The notes under the pieces are model-generated. The model saw only the letters and a program-made list of their open reading frames with translations. It did no database searches and was not told where the DNA came from. 64,000 nucleotides of DNA from Alloyangia pacifica (lineage in GTDB: Bacteria; Pseudomonadota; Alphaproteobacteria; Rhodobacterales; Rhodobacteraceae): positions 2,124,001 to 2,188,000 of the forward strand of contig NZ_CP022189.1 in assembly GCF_003111685.1 (NCBI RefSeq), read 5' to 3'. The translations under genes were made by a program, and so were the position numbers. Positions 19,601 through 29,462 of the stretch are shown in pieces. Numbering within the stretch: position 1 is the stretch's first letter; every line of letters begins with the position of its first letter.

Positions 19601-21520
19601 CAGCTCAGGGGCACCCTGCAGGAAAGTGACGGCGCCTATCAGCTCGACTTCAGCGGCTCCGGCCCGGGCGAGGCGAACGCGCAGGGCCGCGTCACCGCCG
19701 AGAAGCTCGGCGGCGGCAAGCTCGGCGCGGTGGGCTTCGATGGCACCGCCTCGGTCGCCTCGCTGAACGCCTATGCGCCGCTGGTCGGCCAGCCGCTTTC
19801 GGGCGGGGTCAACTTCGACGGCAACGTCGCCTACAACCTCGAGGATGGCAGCCTTACGGCCGATGGGCGGCTCGACACCCGCGCGCTGGCGCTTGGCATC
19901 CCCACCGTCGACCAGCTCGTCGGCGGCGACGGCAGCGCCGTGGTGCAATTGAGCCGAGATGCGGACGGGGCGCTGAACGTGCAACAGCTCGAGGTGCAGA
20001 CGCGCGAGATCACCGCCACCGCCAATGGCACCTATGGTACCGGTGACAGCAGCATCACCTACAATATCGCGCTGCGCGATCTGGGCCTTCTGGTGCCGCA
20101 GCTTCCCGGCCGCGCCACCGCCGAGGGCACGCTGACCCAGAACGGAGGCCAGTACCAGGTGCAGACCAACCTCACCGCCCCCGGCGGCACGCGGGCGCAG
20201 GTCTCGGGCAGCATCGCGCAGGACTTCGGCAGCGCCAACCTGGCGATCACCGGCAATGCGCCGCTCGAGCTAGCCAATCAGGTGGCCTCGCCCAACCTCA
20301 TGTCAGGCATGGCGAATTTCAACATGCAGCTGAACGGACCGCTGGCGCTGAACTCCCTCTCCGGCACCGTCACGGTCAACGGCGCGCGCGTCATCGTGCC
20401 CACCGCCGGGCTCGAGTTCACCGGGCTCAACCTCAACGCCAATGTCTCGGGCGGGCAGACCAGCTTGACTGCCTCGACCGCGCTGGCCACCGGCGGGCGG
20501 ATCAACGTCGACGGCACCATCGGCATGAGCGGCGATTTCCCCGCCAGCCTCAGCATCGCGCTCGACGAGCTCGTGCTCGAGGACCGGCGGCTCTACCAGG
20601 TGCAGCTCGGCGGCAACGTCACGATCTCGGGGCCACTGCTCACCGGGCCTACGATCGGCGGTGAGATCCTTATCGACAACGCCGAAATCCGCATCCCCGA
20701 AACCGGGCTCGGGCCGGGCAGCCATGGCTTCGTGCTGACCCATGTCTCCGAGCCCTTCGGCTCGCGCGTGACCCGCATCCGGGCCGGGATGATCGACGAG
20801 GAGAAGCAAGGCGGCGGCTCGGCCTACGCGCTGCCGCTCGACCTGGTGATCCGTGCGCCGCAGCAGATCTTCGTGCGCGGCCGCGGCCTCGACATGGAGC
20901 TTGGCGGCGCGCTGCGCATCACCGGCAGCTCGACCGACGTAATCCCGCAAGGCCGGTTCGACCTGATCCGCGGCCGGCTCGACATCCTCGGCCAGCGGCT
21001 CACGCTGGACCGGGCGACCATGGCGCTCACCGGAGAGTTCATCCCGACGCTGGATATCGCCGCCACCTCGCAGGTCGAGAGCACCACGGTGACCGTCAGC
21101 ATCACCGGGCTCGCCACCGAGCCCGACGTCGAGTTCTCCTCCGATCCCTCGCGCCCCGAGGAAGAAGTGCTGGCATTGCTGCTTTTCGGACGTGACATCA
21201 CCGAGATCTCGGGCTTCCAGGCGCTGCAGATCGCGGCGGCGGTGAACACGCTCGCCGGGCGCGGCTCCGGCGCGGTCGACGGGCTGAGGCAGAACCTCGG
21301 GCTGGACGATCTCGACGTGACCACGAACGACGAGGGCGAGGCCGGGCTGCGGCTCGGCAAGTACATCTCGGAGGACATCTACACCGACGTCGAAGTCGAC
21401 TCCGGAGGCGGCAGCGCGGTCAACCTCAACATCAAGATCACCCCCAGCCTCAAGGCAAAGGGCAGCGTGACCTCGGAGGGCGACAGCACGCTCGGCATCT
21501 ATTACGAGCACGACTACTAA
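16652..21520 (+). CDS. tamB: Translocation and assembly module protein TamB (AsmA-like, DUF490)
   Basis: A 1622-residue inner-membrane-anchored periplasmic protein, partner of TamA. A TTG at 16652 that overlaps the tamA stop (TTGA) gives MTLLKRLLMLLMLPLF, a normal signal anchor with positive n-region; the later ATG at 16676 would lose the charges. The body is a long beta-taco with low-complexity, Gly/Asp-rich strands, and the C-terminal DUF490 domain ends in STLGIYYEHDY, as TamB proteins do. Residues about 544-1090 hold three near-identical units of 171-183 residues plus a degenerate fourth, each starting TGIAQxDGLL. Confidence 0.93.
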   Translation: MTLLKRLLMLLMLPLFLAAPPALAQEEDEDSGGFLERLIEDSLSGAGRDVRIIGFRGALSSEATLERMTISDSDGVWLTLENAKLNWRRTALLRGQLVVNELSAERLAIARAPITEGEAPAPEASGDFALPDLPVSVEVGALNIARVELGAPLMGEEIALEVQGSAKLADGEGNADISVNRLDGPRDSLTLAGSYANDSGTLNIDLALEEDSGGVVGTKLGLPGAPSLALTVKGDGVLDDFTADLQLATDGEERLGGQVTLQGSSEAGRQFTADLSGDLRPLLPEEHRDFFGPEQSLQVTGLQGSDGTLDLEKLDLQTAMVSLTGSARIGADGWPELLKLDGEIASDDGSPVRLAMSGDVTMLDTATLTLDFDASQGEAFILDLVAEGIDRPNMSIDRADIAGRGTIRRSAGASLPGGVEAQLTFDATGLDFADASMADAAGEELRGVMQIDWQAGDPLYLRQIDFGGAGLSLAGDVTFSGLGNSGNIIIEPDLSVQAEDIGRFSGLAKRPLGGDADLAVKGSIEPVAGRFDITAQGRTLDLKTGIAQADGLLEGQVELFASAVRNEEGTELRRLDLSGEGLKATAEAKLQTGGSTGTFDISIPDVSKVQDGLSGAVQVSGTLDETPEAYRLDIEGTAPGGIDLDGLLTASKLEGGGIGFLRFMGDAAAQDLAAYAPLAGRPLAGGVDLKTDVTYTLDGGAIDAVLNGRLTNVETGIAQVDGLLTGAVDLDASVAYDGDLARIRQLTVNGQAVQVSAEGEVYTAALLGGTPSASAGQSDASFDISLPDMSLIQPEITGPARFTGTLQEEGNAYLLDLDATAPGDVRIIGKASAEKRPDGSLGMVTFDGDLAASDLSIYEPLVGRALAGGLNLTADVSYDMATGAADAVLDGTTRDLGTGIAQLDGLLTGTVDLDASVAYDGDLVQIRQLDVNGQAIQVTAQGDVYTAALLGKEPSAESGLSNASFDISLPDMSLIQPGVTGGAQLRGTLQESDGAYQLDFSGSGPGEANAQGRVTAEKLGGGKLGAVGFDGTASVASLNAYAPLVGQPLSGGVNFDGNVAYNLEDGSLTADGRLDTRALALGIPTVDQLVGGDGSAVVQLSRDADGALNVQQLEVQTREITATANGTYGTGDSSITYNIALRDLGLLVPQLPGRATAEGTLTQNGGQYQVQTNLTAPGGTRAQVSGSIAQDFGSANLAITGNAPLELANQVASPNLMSGMANFNMQLNGPLALNSLSGTVTVNGARVIVPTAGLEFTGLNLNANVSGGQTSLTASTALATGGRINVDGTIGMSGDFPASLSIALDELVLEDRRLYQVQLGGNVTISGPLLTGPTIGGEILIDNAEIRIPETGLGPGSHGFVLTHVSEPFGSRVTRIRAGMIDEEKQGGGSAYALPLDLVIRAPQQIFVRGRGLDMELGGALRITGSSTDVIPQGRFDLIRGRLDILGQRLTLDRATMALTGEFIPTLDIAATSQVESTTVTVSITGLATEPDVEFSSDPSRPEEEVLALLLFGRDITEISGFQALQIAAAVNTLAGRGSGAVDGLRQNLGLDDLDVTTNDEGEAGLRLGKYISEDIYTDVEVDSGGGSAVNLNIKITPSLKAKGSVTSEGDSTLGIYYEHDY
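18281..19900 (+). repeat. Internal tandem repeats in tamB (about 513-549 nt units)
   Basis: Units begin at 18281, 18794 and 19343, each with ACCGGCATYGCGCAG. They encode TGIAQ(A/V/L)DGLL, then SFDISLPDMSLIQP-type and GTLQE-type segments. A fourth, degraded unit covers about 19800-20040. The second and third copies are the most alike, which suggests recent duplication. Confidence 0.8.
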
Positions 21521-21543
21521 GGCGCAGCGCCGCCGAAACATCT

Positions 21544-21573
21544 AGGGGTGTCCCCGCGGGGACACCCCTTTTT
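21544..21573 (+). terminator. Terminator after tamB (perfect 26-nt palindrome)
   Basis: A fully self-complementary 26-mer (AGGGGTGTCCCC/GGGGACACCCCT around GC) is followed by a T-tract, 24 nt after the tamB stop. It may also stop transcription from the convergent panE-like side. Confidence 0.85.
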
Positions 21574-21727
21574 CATCCATGGTGCAATTCTTGCCTGCGG
21601 CTCTGCGGCTCTCCAGAACGGCACCGTCGTTCATCCGGGAGAGCGGCGTCATGGATCAGGCTCTTCCGGCCCGAGGGCGGTTCGGGGTGATCGGCGGTCG
21701 TTTCTACCGCATCGTCCCCGAAACGCG

Positions 21728-22723
21728 TTATCGCGACGCTCTGACCTCTGCGCTGAGCCCCAGCGCGGCCTCGACCTCGGCGAGCGTCACCGCCCCCGGC
21801 GCGGCACCGTCGCGCACCAGCCGGGCGGCAAGCGCGGTGAACCAGGCGTTGCAGGGGGTGGGCACGCCGTGCAGCCGGCCCAGCAGCGCGACCTCGCCGT
21901 TCAGGTAGTCGGTCTCGACCGAGCCGGCCCCGCGCGCGAGGCTCTGCGCCGTAGAGCTGCCGACCCGCGTCACCCCCGGCACCTCGACGATCTTCAGCTG
22001 CGCCGCGCGCTTGTCGTCCTCCTCGGCGGGGTCCGACCAGTCGATCTCCGCCTTGGCCATGACCGCCTCGGCCTCGGCCTTGAGCGCAGCGGTGACTGCG
22101 GTGCTGTCGACCTCTTCGCCAAGCGCGGCACCCACGATATTGCCGAGGTTCATCAGGAGCTTGCCATATTTTCGCTCCATCACCACCGCGCGCGTGGCAG
22201 AGGGAAAACCCGCAGCCTCGAGCCGCGCGACGAGCGCGGTGTCCGCGGCGTCGAAGCCCGAGGGGTAGCGCCCGATGTCAAACGAGCCGATGCAGGGCGC
22301 GCCGTAGCAGACCACTTCGCCCGGCTGCACGAAATCCGCCGGAAGCATGACGGTGACGCCGTGCACGTTGGGGAAGTAGCGCAGTGCCAGCCGCTCGTTC
22401 TCGACGCCATTCTGGAAACAGAAGACATGTTGGTCCTGCAGCCCCGCGTCGCACAGCTGCATGAGCGCGGCCTCGGTGTGCTGGGTCTTCACGCACAGGA
22501 AGATCACGTCGTCCGGTCGCAGCTGCGCCTCGGCGGGGCTGGCCACGCAGGGGAATTCGGCCTGCAAGGCGCCCTCGGGCGTCAGCAGGGTCAGCCCACC
22601 AGCGCGGATCGCCTCGAGCTGCGCGCCGCGGGCGATGCCCAGCACCTCCTGCCCGGCAAGGGTCAGCTTGACCGCCAGCGTGCCGCCGACGGCTCCAACG
22701 CCAAGGATGACGATCCGGCTCAT
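21728..22723 (-). CDS. Ketopantoate reductase-like (PanE/ApbA family) dehydrogenase
   Basis: A 331-residue NADP-binding protein. The N-terminal Rossmann motif is GVGAVGG, followed by the family segments [10 protein letters not shown] and FQNGVEN, and a C-terminal helical domain with [11 protein letters not shown] that carries the catalytic Lys and Asn. Classical PanE reduces ketopantoate for pantothenate synthesis, but this family contains several other 2-oxoacid reductases. The start overlaps the ureG stop by 4 nt, so it is translated with the urease accessory genes; whether it has anything to do with urea use is unclear. Confidence 0.75.
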   Translation of the reverse strand: MSRIVILGVGAVGGTLAVKLTLAGQEVLGIARGAQLEAIRAGGLTLLTPEGALQAEFPCVASPAEAQLRPDDVIFLCVKTQHTEAALMQLCDAGLQDQHVFCFQNGVENERLALRYFPNVHGVTVMLPADFVQPGEVVCYGAPCIGSFDIGRYPSGFDAADTALVARLEAAGFPSATRAVVMERKYGKLLMNLGNIVGAALGEEVDSTAVTAALKAEAEAVMAKAEIDWSDPAEEDDKRAAQLKIVEVPGVTRVGSSTAQSLARGAGSVETDYLNGEVALLGRLHGVPTPCNAWFTALAARLVRDGAAPGAVTLAEVEAALGLSAEVRASR

Positions 22724-23352
22724 GCCACCGCCTCCGCCAGAGGCAGTCCGCCGATCCTGGCGAGCAGCGAGACGATCTCGTCCACGCCCTCGCCGTGCTT
22801 GACCTGGGCAAAGACAAACGGCTTGCCCGCCCGCATCCGCGTCGCATCGCGCTCCATCACCTCGAGCGAGGCGCCGACGTAGGGCGCGAGGTCGGTCTTG
22901 TTGATCACGAGGATGTCCGACTTGGTGATCGCCGGACCGCCCTTGCGCGGGATTTCCTCGCCCGCGGCCACGTCGATCACGTAGATCGTCACGTCGGCCA
23001 GCTCGGGCGAGAACGTCGCTGAAAGGTTGTCGCCGCCGCTTTCGATGAGGATCAGGTCGAGGTCGGGGAAGGTCTGGTTCAGCTCGGCGATGGCGGCAAG
23101 GTTGATCGAGGCATCCTCGCGGATCGCCGTATGCGGGCAGCCGCCGGTCTCGACACCCTTGATGCGGTCGAGCGGCAGGATCTGCTGGCGCATCAGCTCC
23201 TCGGCGTCCTCGCGGGTGTAGATGTCATTGGTCACCACGGCCATCGAGAGCCGGTCGCGCAGGGCGCGGGCCAGCGCCGCGGTGAGGGTGGTCTTGCCGG
23301 CGCCCACGGGGCCGCCGAGGCCGACGCGGAGGGGTCCGTTGGGGGAAGTCAT
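22720..23352 (-). CDS. ureG: Urease accessory GTPase UreG
   Basis: A 210-residue SIMIBI-class GTPase that powers nickel delivery to apo-urease. The P-loop GPVGAGKT, the metal-binding Cys-Pro-His motif ([11 protein letters not shown]), [11 protein letters not shown] and the guanine-specificity NKTD are intact. The start [11 protein letters not shown] at 23352 was chosen over a longer frame that would run into ureF's trailer. It is 16 nt downstream of ureF and overlaps the PanE-like gene by 4 nt. Confidence 0.97.
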   Translation of the reverse strand: MTSPNGPLRVGLGGPVGAGKTTLTAALARALRDRLSMAVVTNDIYTREDAEELMRQQILPLDRIKGVETGGCPHTAIREDASINLAAIAELNQTFPDLDLILIESGGDNLSATFSPELADVTIYVIDVAAGEEIPRKGGPAITKSDILVINKTDLAPYVGASLEVMERDATRMRAGKPFVFAQVKHGEGVDEIVSLLARIGGLPLAEAVA

Positions 23353-23368
23353 GTGGTCTCCAGAGGTG

Positions 23369-24004
23369 TCAGGATCGGAAGATACGGGAATAGAGCGCCT
23401 CGTGGCGCTGGCTGGCAATGTCCGAGAGCGGGGAGAAGCCGCCGATCTCGTCGAGGCTGGCGGTCATGGCCTGCGCCGCAAGCGCCTCGCAGAGGGGCGA
23501 GAGCGCGCGGATCACCGCCTGCCCCTCGGTCTGGCCGAGCGGGATCAGGCGGATGCCGGCGGCCGCAAGGTTCGAGGCGAAGGCCAGAAGGTAGAGTTGC
23601 AGCGCCGGTAGCAGCGGCAGATCCAGCGCGCGCACCGCCTGCCCCACTGCCACGGGATAGGGCGCGGGGAGGATATCGGCCCGCCACAGGTCGCGGACGG
23701 TGGCGGCAAAGGCCTCCCCCTGTTTCACTGTCTCGAGCCGCCGCTCGGCGGAGGGAGTAAGCGCCGTGGCGAGGTCCGTCAGCTCTGCAACGTCCCCTCC
23801 CTGCGACACCTGCGCAAGAAGCACCGCGTCGCTCCAGCCCGCGCCGTGCCGGAGAACCGCCTCGAGCCAGCCCTGCAGCTGCGCGGCGGTGGTGACGCGG
23901 CCCTCCTGCACCAGCGTCTCGAGCCCGTGCGAATAGGCAAAGGCGCCCACCGGGAAGGCGGGCGAGAAAAGTTGGTGCAGCGTCAGCAGCGGATCAGTCG
24001 TCAT
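23369..24004 (-). CDS. ureF: Urease accessory protein UreF
   Basis: A 211-residue all-helical chaperone that bridges UreD and UreG during nickel insertion. Recognisable blocks are [18 protein letters not shown], the conserved N-terminal signature, and the C-terminal [18 protein letters not shown], close to the usual ending of the family. The ATG at 24004 lies inside the 3' end of ureE (11-nt overlap), suggesting coupled translation. Confidence 0.95.
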   Translation of the reverse strand: MTTDPLLTLHQLFSPAFPVGAFAYSHGLETLVQEGRVTTAAQLQGWLEAVLRHGAGWSDAVLLAQVSQGGDVAELTDLATALTPSAERRLETVKQGEAFAATVRDLWRADILPAPYPVAVGQAVRALDLPLLPALQLYLLAFASNLAAAGIRLIPLGQTEGQAVIRALSPLCEALAAQAMTASLDEIGGFSPLSDIASQRHEALYSRIFRS

Positions 24005-24587
24005 GCGCGTGCGCGGGACCGTGGGAATGGCTGTGGCTGTGCGCATTATCGTGATCATGGGCGTGCGCATGGCTGTGCGAATGGGAGTGGCTGTGCGCGT
24101 GCCCCTCTGGCCCGTGCGCGTGCGAGTTGTCATGGCCGTGGGTGCGGCCGTGGCCATAGGCCCCGCCCTCGGGGGTGAACGGCTCGAGCACCTCGTCCAC
24201 CGTCGCGCCGATATGGGCGAGCATGTCGCGGATCACGTGGTCGCGCTGGATCAGCAGCCGCGCGGCTTCGATCTGGCAGGGGGTGTGGCGGTTGCCGATG
24301 TGCCACGCAAGCCGCGGCAGGTGTGTTCCGCTCACCGCCAGCAGCGGCTCGGCGGCGGCCTCGACGCGCACCGCGCGTCCGTCGGTCAGTACAAAGGCGT
24401 CGCCCTGGTCGAGACTCTCGGTGTGCGCGAGATCGACGAGAAAGCTCTCGCCTTGGTCGCTCTTCAGCACCTTGCGGCGTAGAAAGCGGTCCTCGTAGCT
24501 GAGGGTCACGCTCAGGCTCGCTTCGGGAACGACGCCCTTGCGGGCGATCTCGTGAGACACGGACAGGCTTGTCGAGGGGGCTGTCAT
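23994..24587 (-). CDS. ureE: Urease accessory nickel metallochaperone UreE with His-rich tail
   Basis: A 197-residue UreE. The N-terminal peptide-binding domain and the central metal-binding domain (LPRLAWHIGNRHTPCQ with the dimer-interface His) are typical. The C-terminal 50 or so residues are an exceptional run of His-Ser/Ala/Asp repeats, giving a large nickel-binding reservoir. The start MTAPSTSLSVSH at 24587 fits the family; a longer open frame upstream has no resemblance. The coding strand for the tail is a (CAC/T-NNN) repeat, and the opposite strand gives a spurious Val/Gly-rich frame. Confidence 0.95.
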   Translation of the reverse strand: MTAPSTSLSVSHEIARKGVVPEASLSVTLSYEDRFLRRKVLKSDQGESFLVDLAHTESLDQGDAFVLTDGRAVRVEAAAEPLLAVSGTHLPRLAWHIGNRHTPCQIEAARLLIQRDHVIRDMLAHIGATVDEVLEPFTPEGGAYGHGRTHGHDNSHAHGPEGHAHSHSHSHSHAHAHDHDNAHSHSHSHGPAHAHDD

Positions 24588-24650
24588 GAGGAGGGCTCCG
24601 GGGATCGTCTGGATTGCGCCAGCACCCTCGGACCAACGACCGGAAAAGGC

Positions 24651-24686
24651 AAGGCCACGCGCCGGGATCACCGGGGGCGTGGCCTT
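24651..24686 (-). terminator. Hairpin between the DUF1127 gene and ureE
   Basis: A 10-bp stem AAGGCCACGC/GCGTGGCCTT is followed, on the minus strand, by GCCTTTTCC. It lies 40-75 nt past the DUF1127 stop and probably ends that transcript, making the ureE-F-G unit independent. Confidence 0.6.
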
Positions 24687-24726
24687 GATGTGCCGAGTTC
24701 TGCGGCGCTTGCGCGCCCCAAGGAAC

Positions 24727-24945
24727 TCAGAGGTAGAAGACGTCCTGGAAGACGTGACGCGCGATGTCTTCGCGACGGATGCCACGCTCGGCCAGTTGCT
24801 CGTCCGAAAGACGCTGCAGGGCTTCGATCTTGCGCAGGCGCGGGTTTGCTTCACCCAGTGCAACGAGACCGTTGCCGATTGCGGCGAAGAAGCGCGAGAA
24901 GAACGGTGCCTGTTCAGTGCGTGCGGATGCAGTCAGAAATGCCAT
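24727..24945 (-). CDS. DUF1127 small protein
   Basis: A 72-residue protein of the DUF1127 (YjiS-like) family, abundant in Rhodobacterales and usually short, Arg-rich and helical. The C-terminal core LRKIEALQRLSDEQLAERGIRREDI is the family hallmark. Some alphaproteobacterial members bind RNA and influence phosphate, stress or carbon responses; no specific role can be assigned here. It lies between ureC and ureE on the same strand, flanked by a hairpin downstream and a 450-nt AT-richer gap upstream. Confidence 0.85.
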   Translation of the reverse strand: MAFLTASARTEQAPFFSRFFAAIGNGLVALGEANPRLRKIEALQRLSDEQLAERGIRREDIARHVFQDVFYL

Positions 24946-25401
24946 TTGGAAACCTATCCTAGCGTTTGAGTTCGTTGCGTTCGGTTTTGGTTTCCTCCCT
25001 TGACAGCCAAGATAGGTCAGGCGCCCGGGAACAACAAATGCTGCATGTGCATAGCCGGCTCCCCAGCCATGCAGAGATCACAGATAACTTTGTTACCCTG
25101 ACCGATCTCCATATGACGCAAAATTATTGGGCGCACAAATCGGCGGCGTTTTGCAAACAAACCTACAGAAAAATCGTGCCAGATACGGCGTTTAGCCAAG
25201 AGCAGCCATGCACGAGAGGGAAGGCTGCTGTTTTTCCAAGCGCATCGCCCCGCACCCGAAGCCGACCGAGGTCTGCGTGTTTTGCAGAGCTCGGGCCGAG
25301 TCAGCGCCCCCGCGACTCATCCCCCGAAAGCAAGGACGCCGGCCCGTGGACATGGACCGGCGTCTTGTTTTCGGAGCGGCGATCGAGCGGCCTGCACCTC
25401 G
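24946..25401. other. Intergenic region between ureC and the DUF1127 gene
   Basis: About 455 nt with noticeably more A+T around 25081-25200 than the surroundings. It should hold the promoter and leader of the DUF1127 gene and the 3' end of the ureC transcript. Open frames here have no family resemblance. I cannot point to a convincing -35/-10 pair or small RNA. Confidence 0.4.
25335..25371. terminator. Hairpin downstream of ureC
   Basis: GACGCCGG and CCGGCGTC form an 8-bp stem. TTGTTTT follows on the plus strand and a weaker CTTGCTTT follows on the minus strand. It lies 30-65 nt beyond the ureC stop, so it probably terminates ureC. Confidence 0.55.
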
Positions 25402-27141
<1,740 letters not shown>

Positions 27142-27161
27142 TCGGGTCGTCCTCGGGTTGG

Positions 27162-27581
27162 TCAATTCGGCAAGAGCGCGCGCAGATCTTCGCTGCGGCG
27201 CCGGGTGAGTCTCGTCTTGCAGTCGGTCCCGATCTGCGGCTGGATCGTACCGCCCATGTAGAGCGCCCCCTCGGCGGAACAGGCCGCGTCTCGGAAGGGG
27301 ATCCAGGCCCGCTGCGCCTCGCGGACATAGCCCATGACCTCCTTGGACACGGCGGCTTTCACCTGAGCGTAGACCGCGTTCAGCTCGGCGTCGGCGGCCT
27401 CGTATTCCTGCGCTGCGCAGGCGCGCATCTCGACGGTGGTTACAGCGTCGGCGCATTCGGCGCGGGCCGGCTCGGCCGAAGTCAGCGCAAGCAGTGATAT
27501 CCCTGCAAGGGCGGCAATGCGAATTCGCTTTGTAAGACTATGAGACAAGAGTAACCTTCCGGGTAAGCAGGCAAAGTTCAT
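27162..27581 (-). CDS. Secreted LprI-like (DUF1311) protein
   Basis: A 139-residue protein with an N-terminal signal sequence ([17 protein letters not shown], cleavage near ARA) and a DUF1311 domain containing its conserved cysteines and the block [14 protein letters not shown] ... [13 protein letters not shown]. Members include the lysozyme inhibitor LprI. The ATG at 27581 sits behind GGAGG at 5-6 nt. It lies 20 nt upstream of ureC on the same strand and divergent from the cytochrome c gene, so it may share the ureC promoter. Confidence 0.75.
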   Translation of the reverse strand: MNFACLPGRLLLSHSLTKRIRIAALAGISLLALTSAEPARAECADAVTTVEMRACAAQEYEAADAELNAVYAQVKAAVSKEVMGYVREAQRAWIPFRDAACSAEGALYMGGTIQPQIGTDCKTRLTRRRSEDLRALLPN

Positions 27582-27618
27582 TTTTCCTCCCAGCCAGTTC
27601 ATCAGCAAGGAGAATGGA

Positions 27619-28461
27619 ATGATCAGGTCGACGATTGCGGGACTTTCGCTGCTGGCGCTCGGCGCCGGGGCTGCTGCCGCGGAGGGCGATGTCGCCCGCG
27701 GTGAATATCTGGTCAGGGGGCCGGCGGGCTGCGGCAATTGCCACACGCCTTTCGGCGAGGCGGGGTTCGACATGAGCAAGGAACTCGGCGGGCGCCTCGT
27801 GGAAGACAACCCCATGTTCACCGCCTATGCCCCCAATATCACCCCCGCCGGCGAGGTCGCGGACTGGACCGACGCAGAGCTGGCCCGCGCCATCCGCGAG
27901 GGCATCCTGCCCGACGGTTCGGTGATCGGCCCGCCCATGCCCATCGCCATGTACCGCGGTCTTGGCGATGACGATCTGGCTTCGATCGTCGCCTTCCTGC
28001 GGACTCTCCCGGCTGTCGTCAACGAGGTGCCGGACTCGGTCTACAACATCCCTCTGCCCCCGGCCTACGGTCCGCCGGTCGAGAGCATCACCCCGCCCGC
28101 GCGCGGCGTGACGGCGGACTACGGCCAATACCTCGCCACCGCCGTCAGCCATTGCATGGAGTGCCATTCGCCGATGAGCGACAAGGGCCCGATGACCGAT
28201 CCCGAGCACCTCGGTCAGGGCGGATTCGAAATCCACGGCCCCTGGGGCAGCGTCACCGCGCCCAATCTCACCAGCTCCGAGGACGGGCTGGCGGGCTACA
28301 GCGACGAAGATCTGAAGAAGATGATCACCACTGGCACGCGGCCCGATGGCTCGGCGATGATGCCGCCCATGCCCTACGGCTATTTCGCGCATATGACCGA
28401 GGGCGATCTCGATGCCATCGTGCTCTACCTGCGCAGCCTGCCGCCGTTGCCCGACGCCTGA
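27619..28461 (+). CDS. Diheme c-type cytochrome, antisense within the urease region
   Basis: A 280-residue periplasmic protein with a signal peptide (ends AAAA-EG) and two cytochrome c domains: CGNCH (C38, C41, H42) and CMECH (C179, C182, H183). Met residues in GPPMPIAMY and MMPPMPYGYF are candidate sixth ligands. It resembles the cytochrome subunits of membrane alcohol/sugar dehydrogenases. AAGGAG precedes the ATG by 6 nt. It is transcribed against the flanking urease genes and no dehydrogenase partner is adjacent, so its role is open. Confidence 0.85.
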   Translation: MIRSTIAGLSLLALGAGAAAAEGDVARGEYLVRGPAGCGNCHTPFGEAGFDMSKELGGRLVEDNPMFTAYAPNITPAGEVADWTDAELARAIREGILPDGSVIGPPMPIAMYRGLGDDDLASIVAFLRTLPAVVNEVPDSVYNIPLPPAYGPPVESITPPARGVTADYGQYLATAVSHCMECHSPMSDKGPMTDPEHLGQGGFEIHGPWGSVTAPNLTSSEDGLAGYSDEDLKKMITTGTRPDGSAMMPPMPYGYFAHMTEGDLDAIVLYLRSLPPLPDA

Positions 28462-28554
28462 GCGAAACGCACCTTGGCGTGCCAGCCGCTGGCGCGCCGG
28501 GGCCGGCCTGACCGAAGAGGAATATGCGTGGCTCGCTGCGTGCAAGGCCGGCCC

Positions 28555-28767
28555 TCACTTCACCCGCGCCGGGCCGCAGATGCCCATCGTTGCCAGGGGC
28601 GCCGGGCGCACGAAAGGCAGCACGGTCGCCTTGGCGGTCGGCATTGCAGCCCCCCGCCTGCGGACATGGCCAAGGTAAACCTCGGTCCATTGCGCTTGGA
28701 CCGCGAGCATCTGGCTCGCGCCGCGCAGCATAAGCGCCGCCCAGTCGAAGGGTGTCAGGTAGACCAT
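28555..28767 (-). CDS. Small phasin-like/hypothetical protein
   Basis: A 70-residue protein with strong GGGAGGAG upstream of its ATG. The N-terminal half, PFDWAALMLRGASQMLAVQAQWTEV, resembles the amphipathic helix of phasin-like proteins labelled 'antifreeze' in Rhodobacteraceae; the C-terminus is Pro/Ala-rich. It follows the 109-residue gene by 27 nt. The match is weak, and function is not known. Confidence 0.5.
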   Translation of the reverse strand: MVYLTPFDWAALMLRGASQMLAVQAQWTEVYLGHVRRRGAAMPTAKATVLPFVRPAPLATMGICGPARVK

Positions 28768-28794
28768 CGCCGCTCCTCCCTGCCCTGACCGCGC

Positions 28795-29124
28795 CTACCA
28801 GCCCGAGCGCTGACCGGGGCGGAACTGCGGTCCGCGCCGGCTCAGCCGCTTGCGGTTGCGGCGGGCTTTCACTTCCAGCGGACGGGAAAACGCGTTGATC
28901 ACCACCGGCGCCGGCGCGCCGCGCATCATCGCCGCGCTTGCCTGCGACCAGGCCTGCATGAAGGCCGGGCCCTTCTCGGCGGTCATCCGGTAGACCTCGG
29001 TCGAGGGAACCGACCACATGCCGGCGAACCCCAGCATCCGGTAGGCCATCACGCTCTGCGCCTCGGCGCCGAGGAACCCCAGCCGCATCATGCTGCCGGT
29101 CAGTGCCGTAAATGCTTCGAACAT
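28795..29124 (-). CDS. 'Antifreeze'-type phasin-like protein
   Basis: A 109-residue protein with two amphipathic, Ala/Met-rich helices and the segment AEAQSVMAYRMLGFAGMW, characteristic of a Rhodobacteraceae family often mislabelled antifreeze protein and possibly related to polyhydroxyalkanoate-granule phasins. The C-terminus is basic (KARRNRKRLSRRG). It begins 32 nt after ureB in the same orientation, so it is probably part of the ureDAB transcript. No link to urea hydrolysis is known to me. Confidence 0.65.
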   Translation of the reverse strand: MFEAFTALTGSMMRLGFLGAEAQSVMAYRMLGFAGMWSVPSTEVYRMTAEKGPAFMQAWSQASAAMMRGAPAPVVINAFSRPLEVKARRNRKRLSRRGPQFRPGQRSGW

Positions 29125-29156
29125 GCTTGCCGTCCCTATCGCTGGAAGAGGAGACC

Positions 29157-29462
29157 TCAGAGTGCCCCCATGACCTTCTGGTTGAATCCGTAGATCTTGC
29201 GCTCCCCCGAGAATGGGATGAGCTGAACCTCGCGACGCTGGCCGGGCTCGAAACGCACGGCGGTGCCCGCCGCGATGTCGAGCCGAAGGCCGCGCGCCGC
29301 ATCGCGGTCGAAGTCGAGCGCCGGGTTGGTCTCGGCGAAATGGTAGTGCGACCCCACTTGCACCGGGCGGTCGCCGGTGTTGGCGACCATCAGGGTGATC
29401 GCCTCGCGGTCGTCGTTGAGCACAAGATCACCCGCGGCGGGAAGGATCTCGCCGGGGATCAT
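29157..29462 (-). CDS. ureB: Urease beta subunit
   Basis: A 101-residue structural subunit. It starts [16 protein letters not shown] and carries the core [18 protein letters not shown], standard for UreB, and ends close to the canonical position. Its ATG overlaps the stop of the preceding 55-codon gene by 4 nt. It pairs with UreA and UreC in the (alpha-beta-gamma)3 enzyme. Confidence 0.97.
   Translation of the reverse strand: MIPGEILPAAGDLVLNDDREAITLMVANTGDRPVQVGSHYHFAETNPALDFDRDAARGLRLDIAAGTAVRFEPGQRREVQLIPFSGERKIYGFNQKVMGAL

Noticed and set aside
24003..24482. Plus-strand frame with Val/Arg/Gly repeats
   Set aside because: It is the complement of the His-rich tail of ureE, so the repeat pattern is explained.
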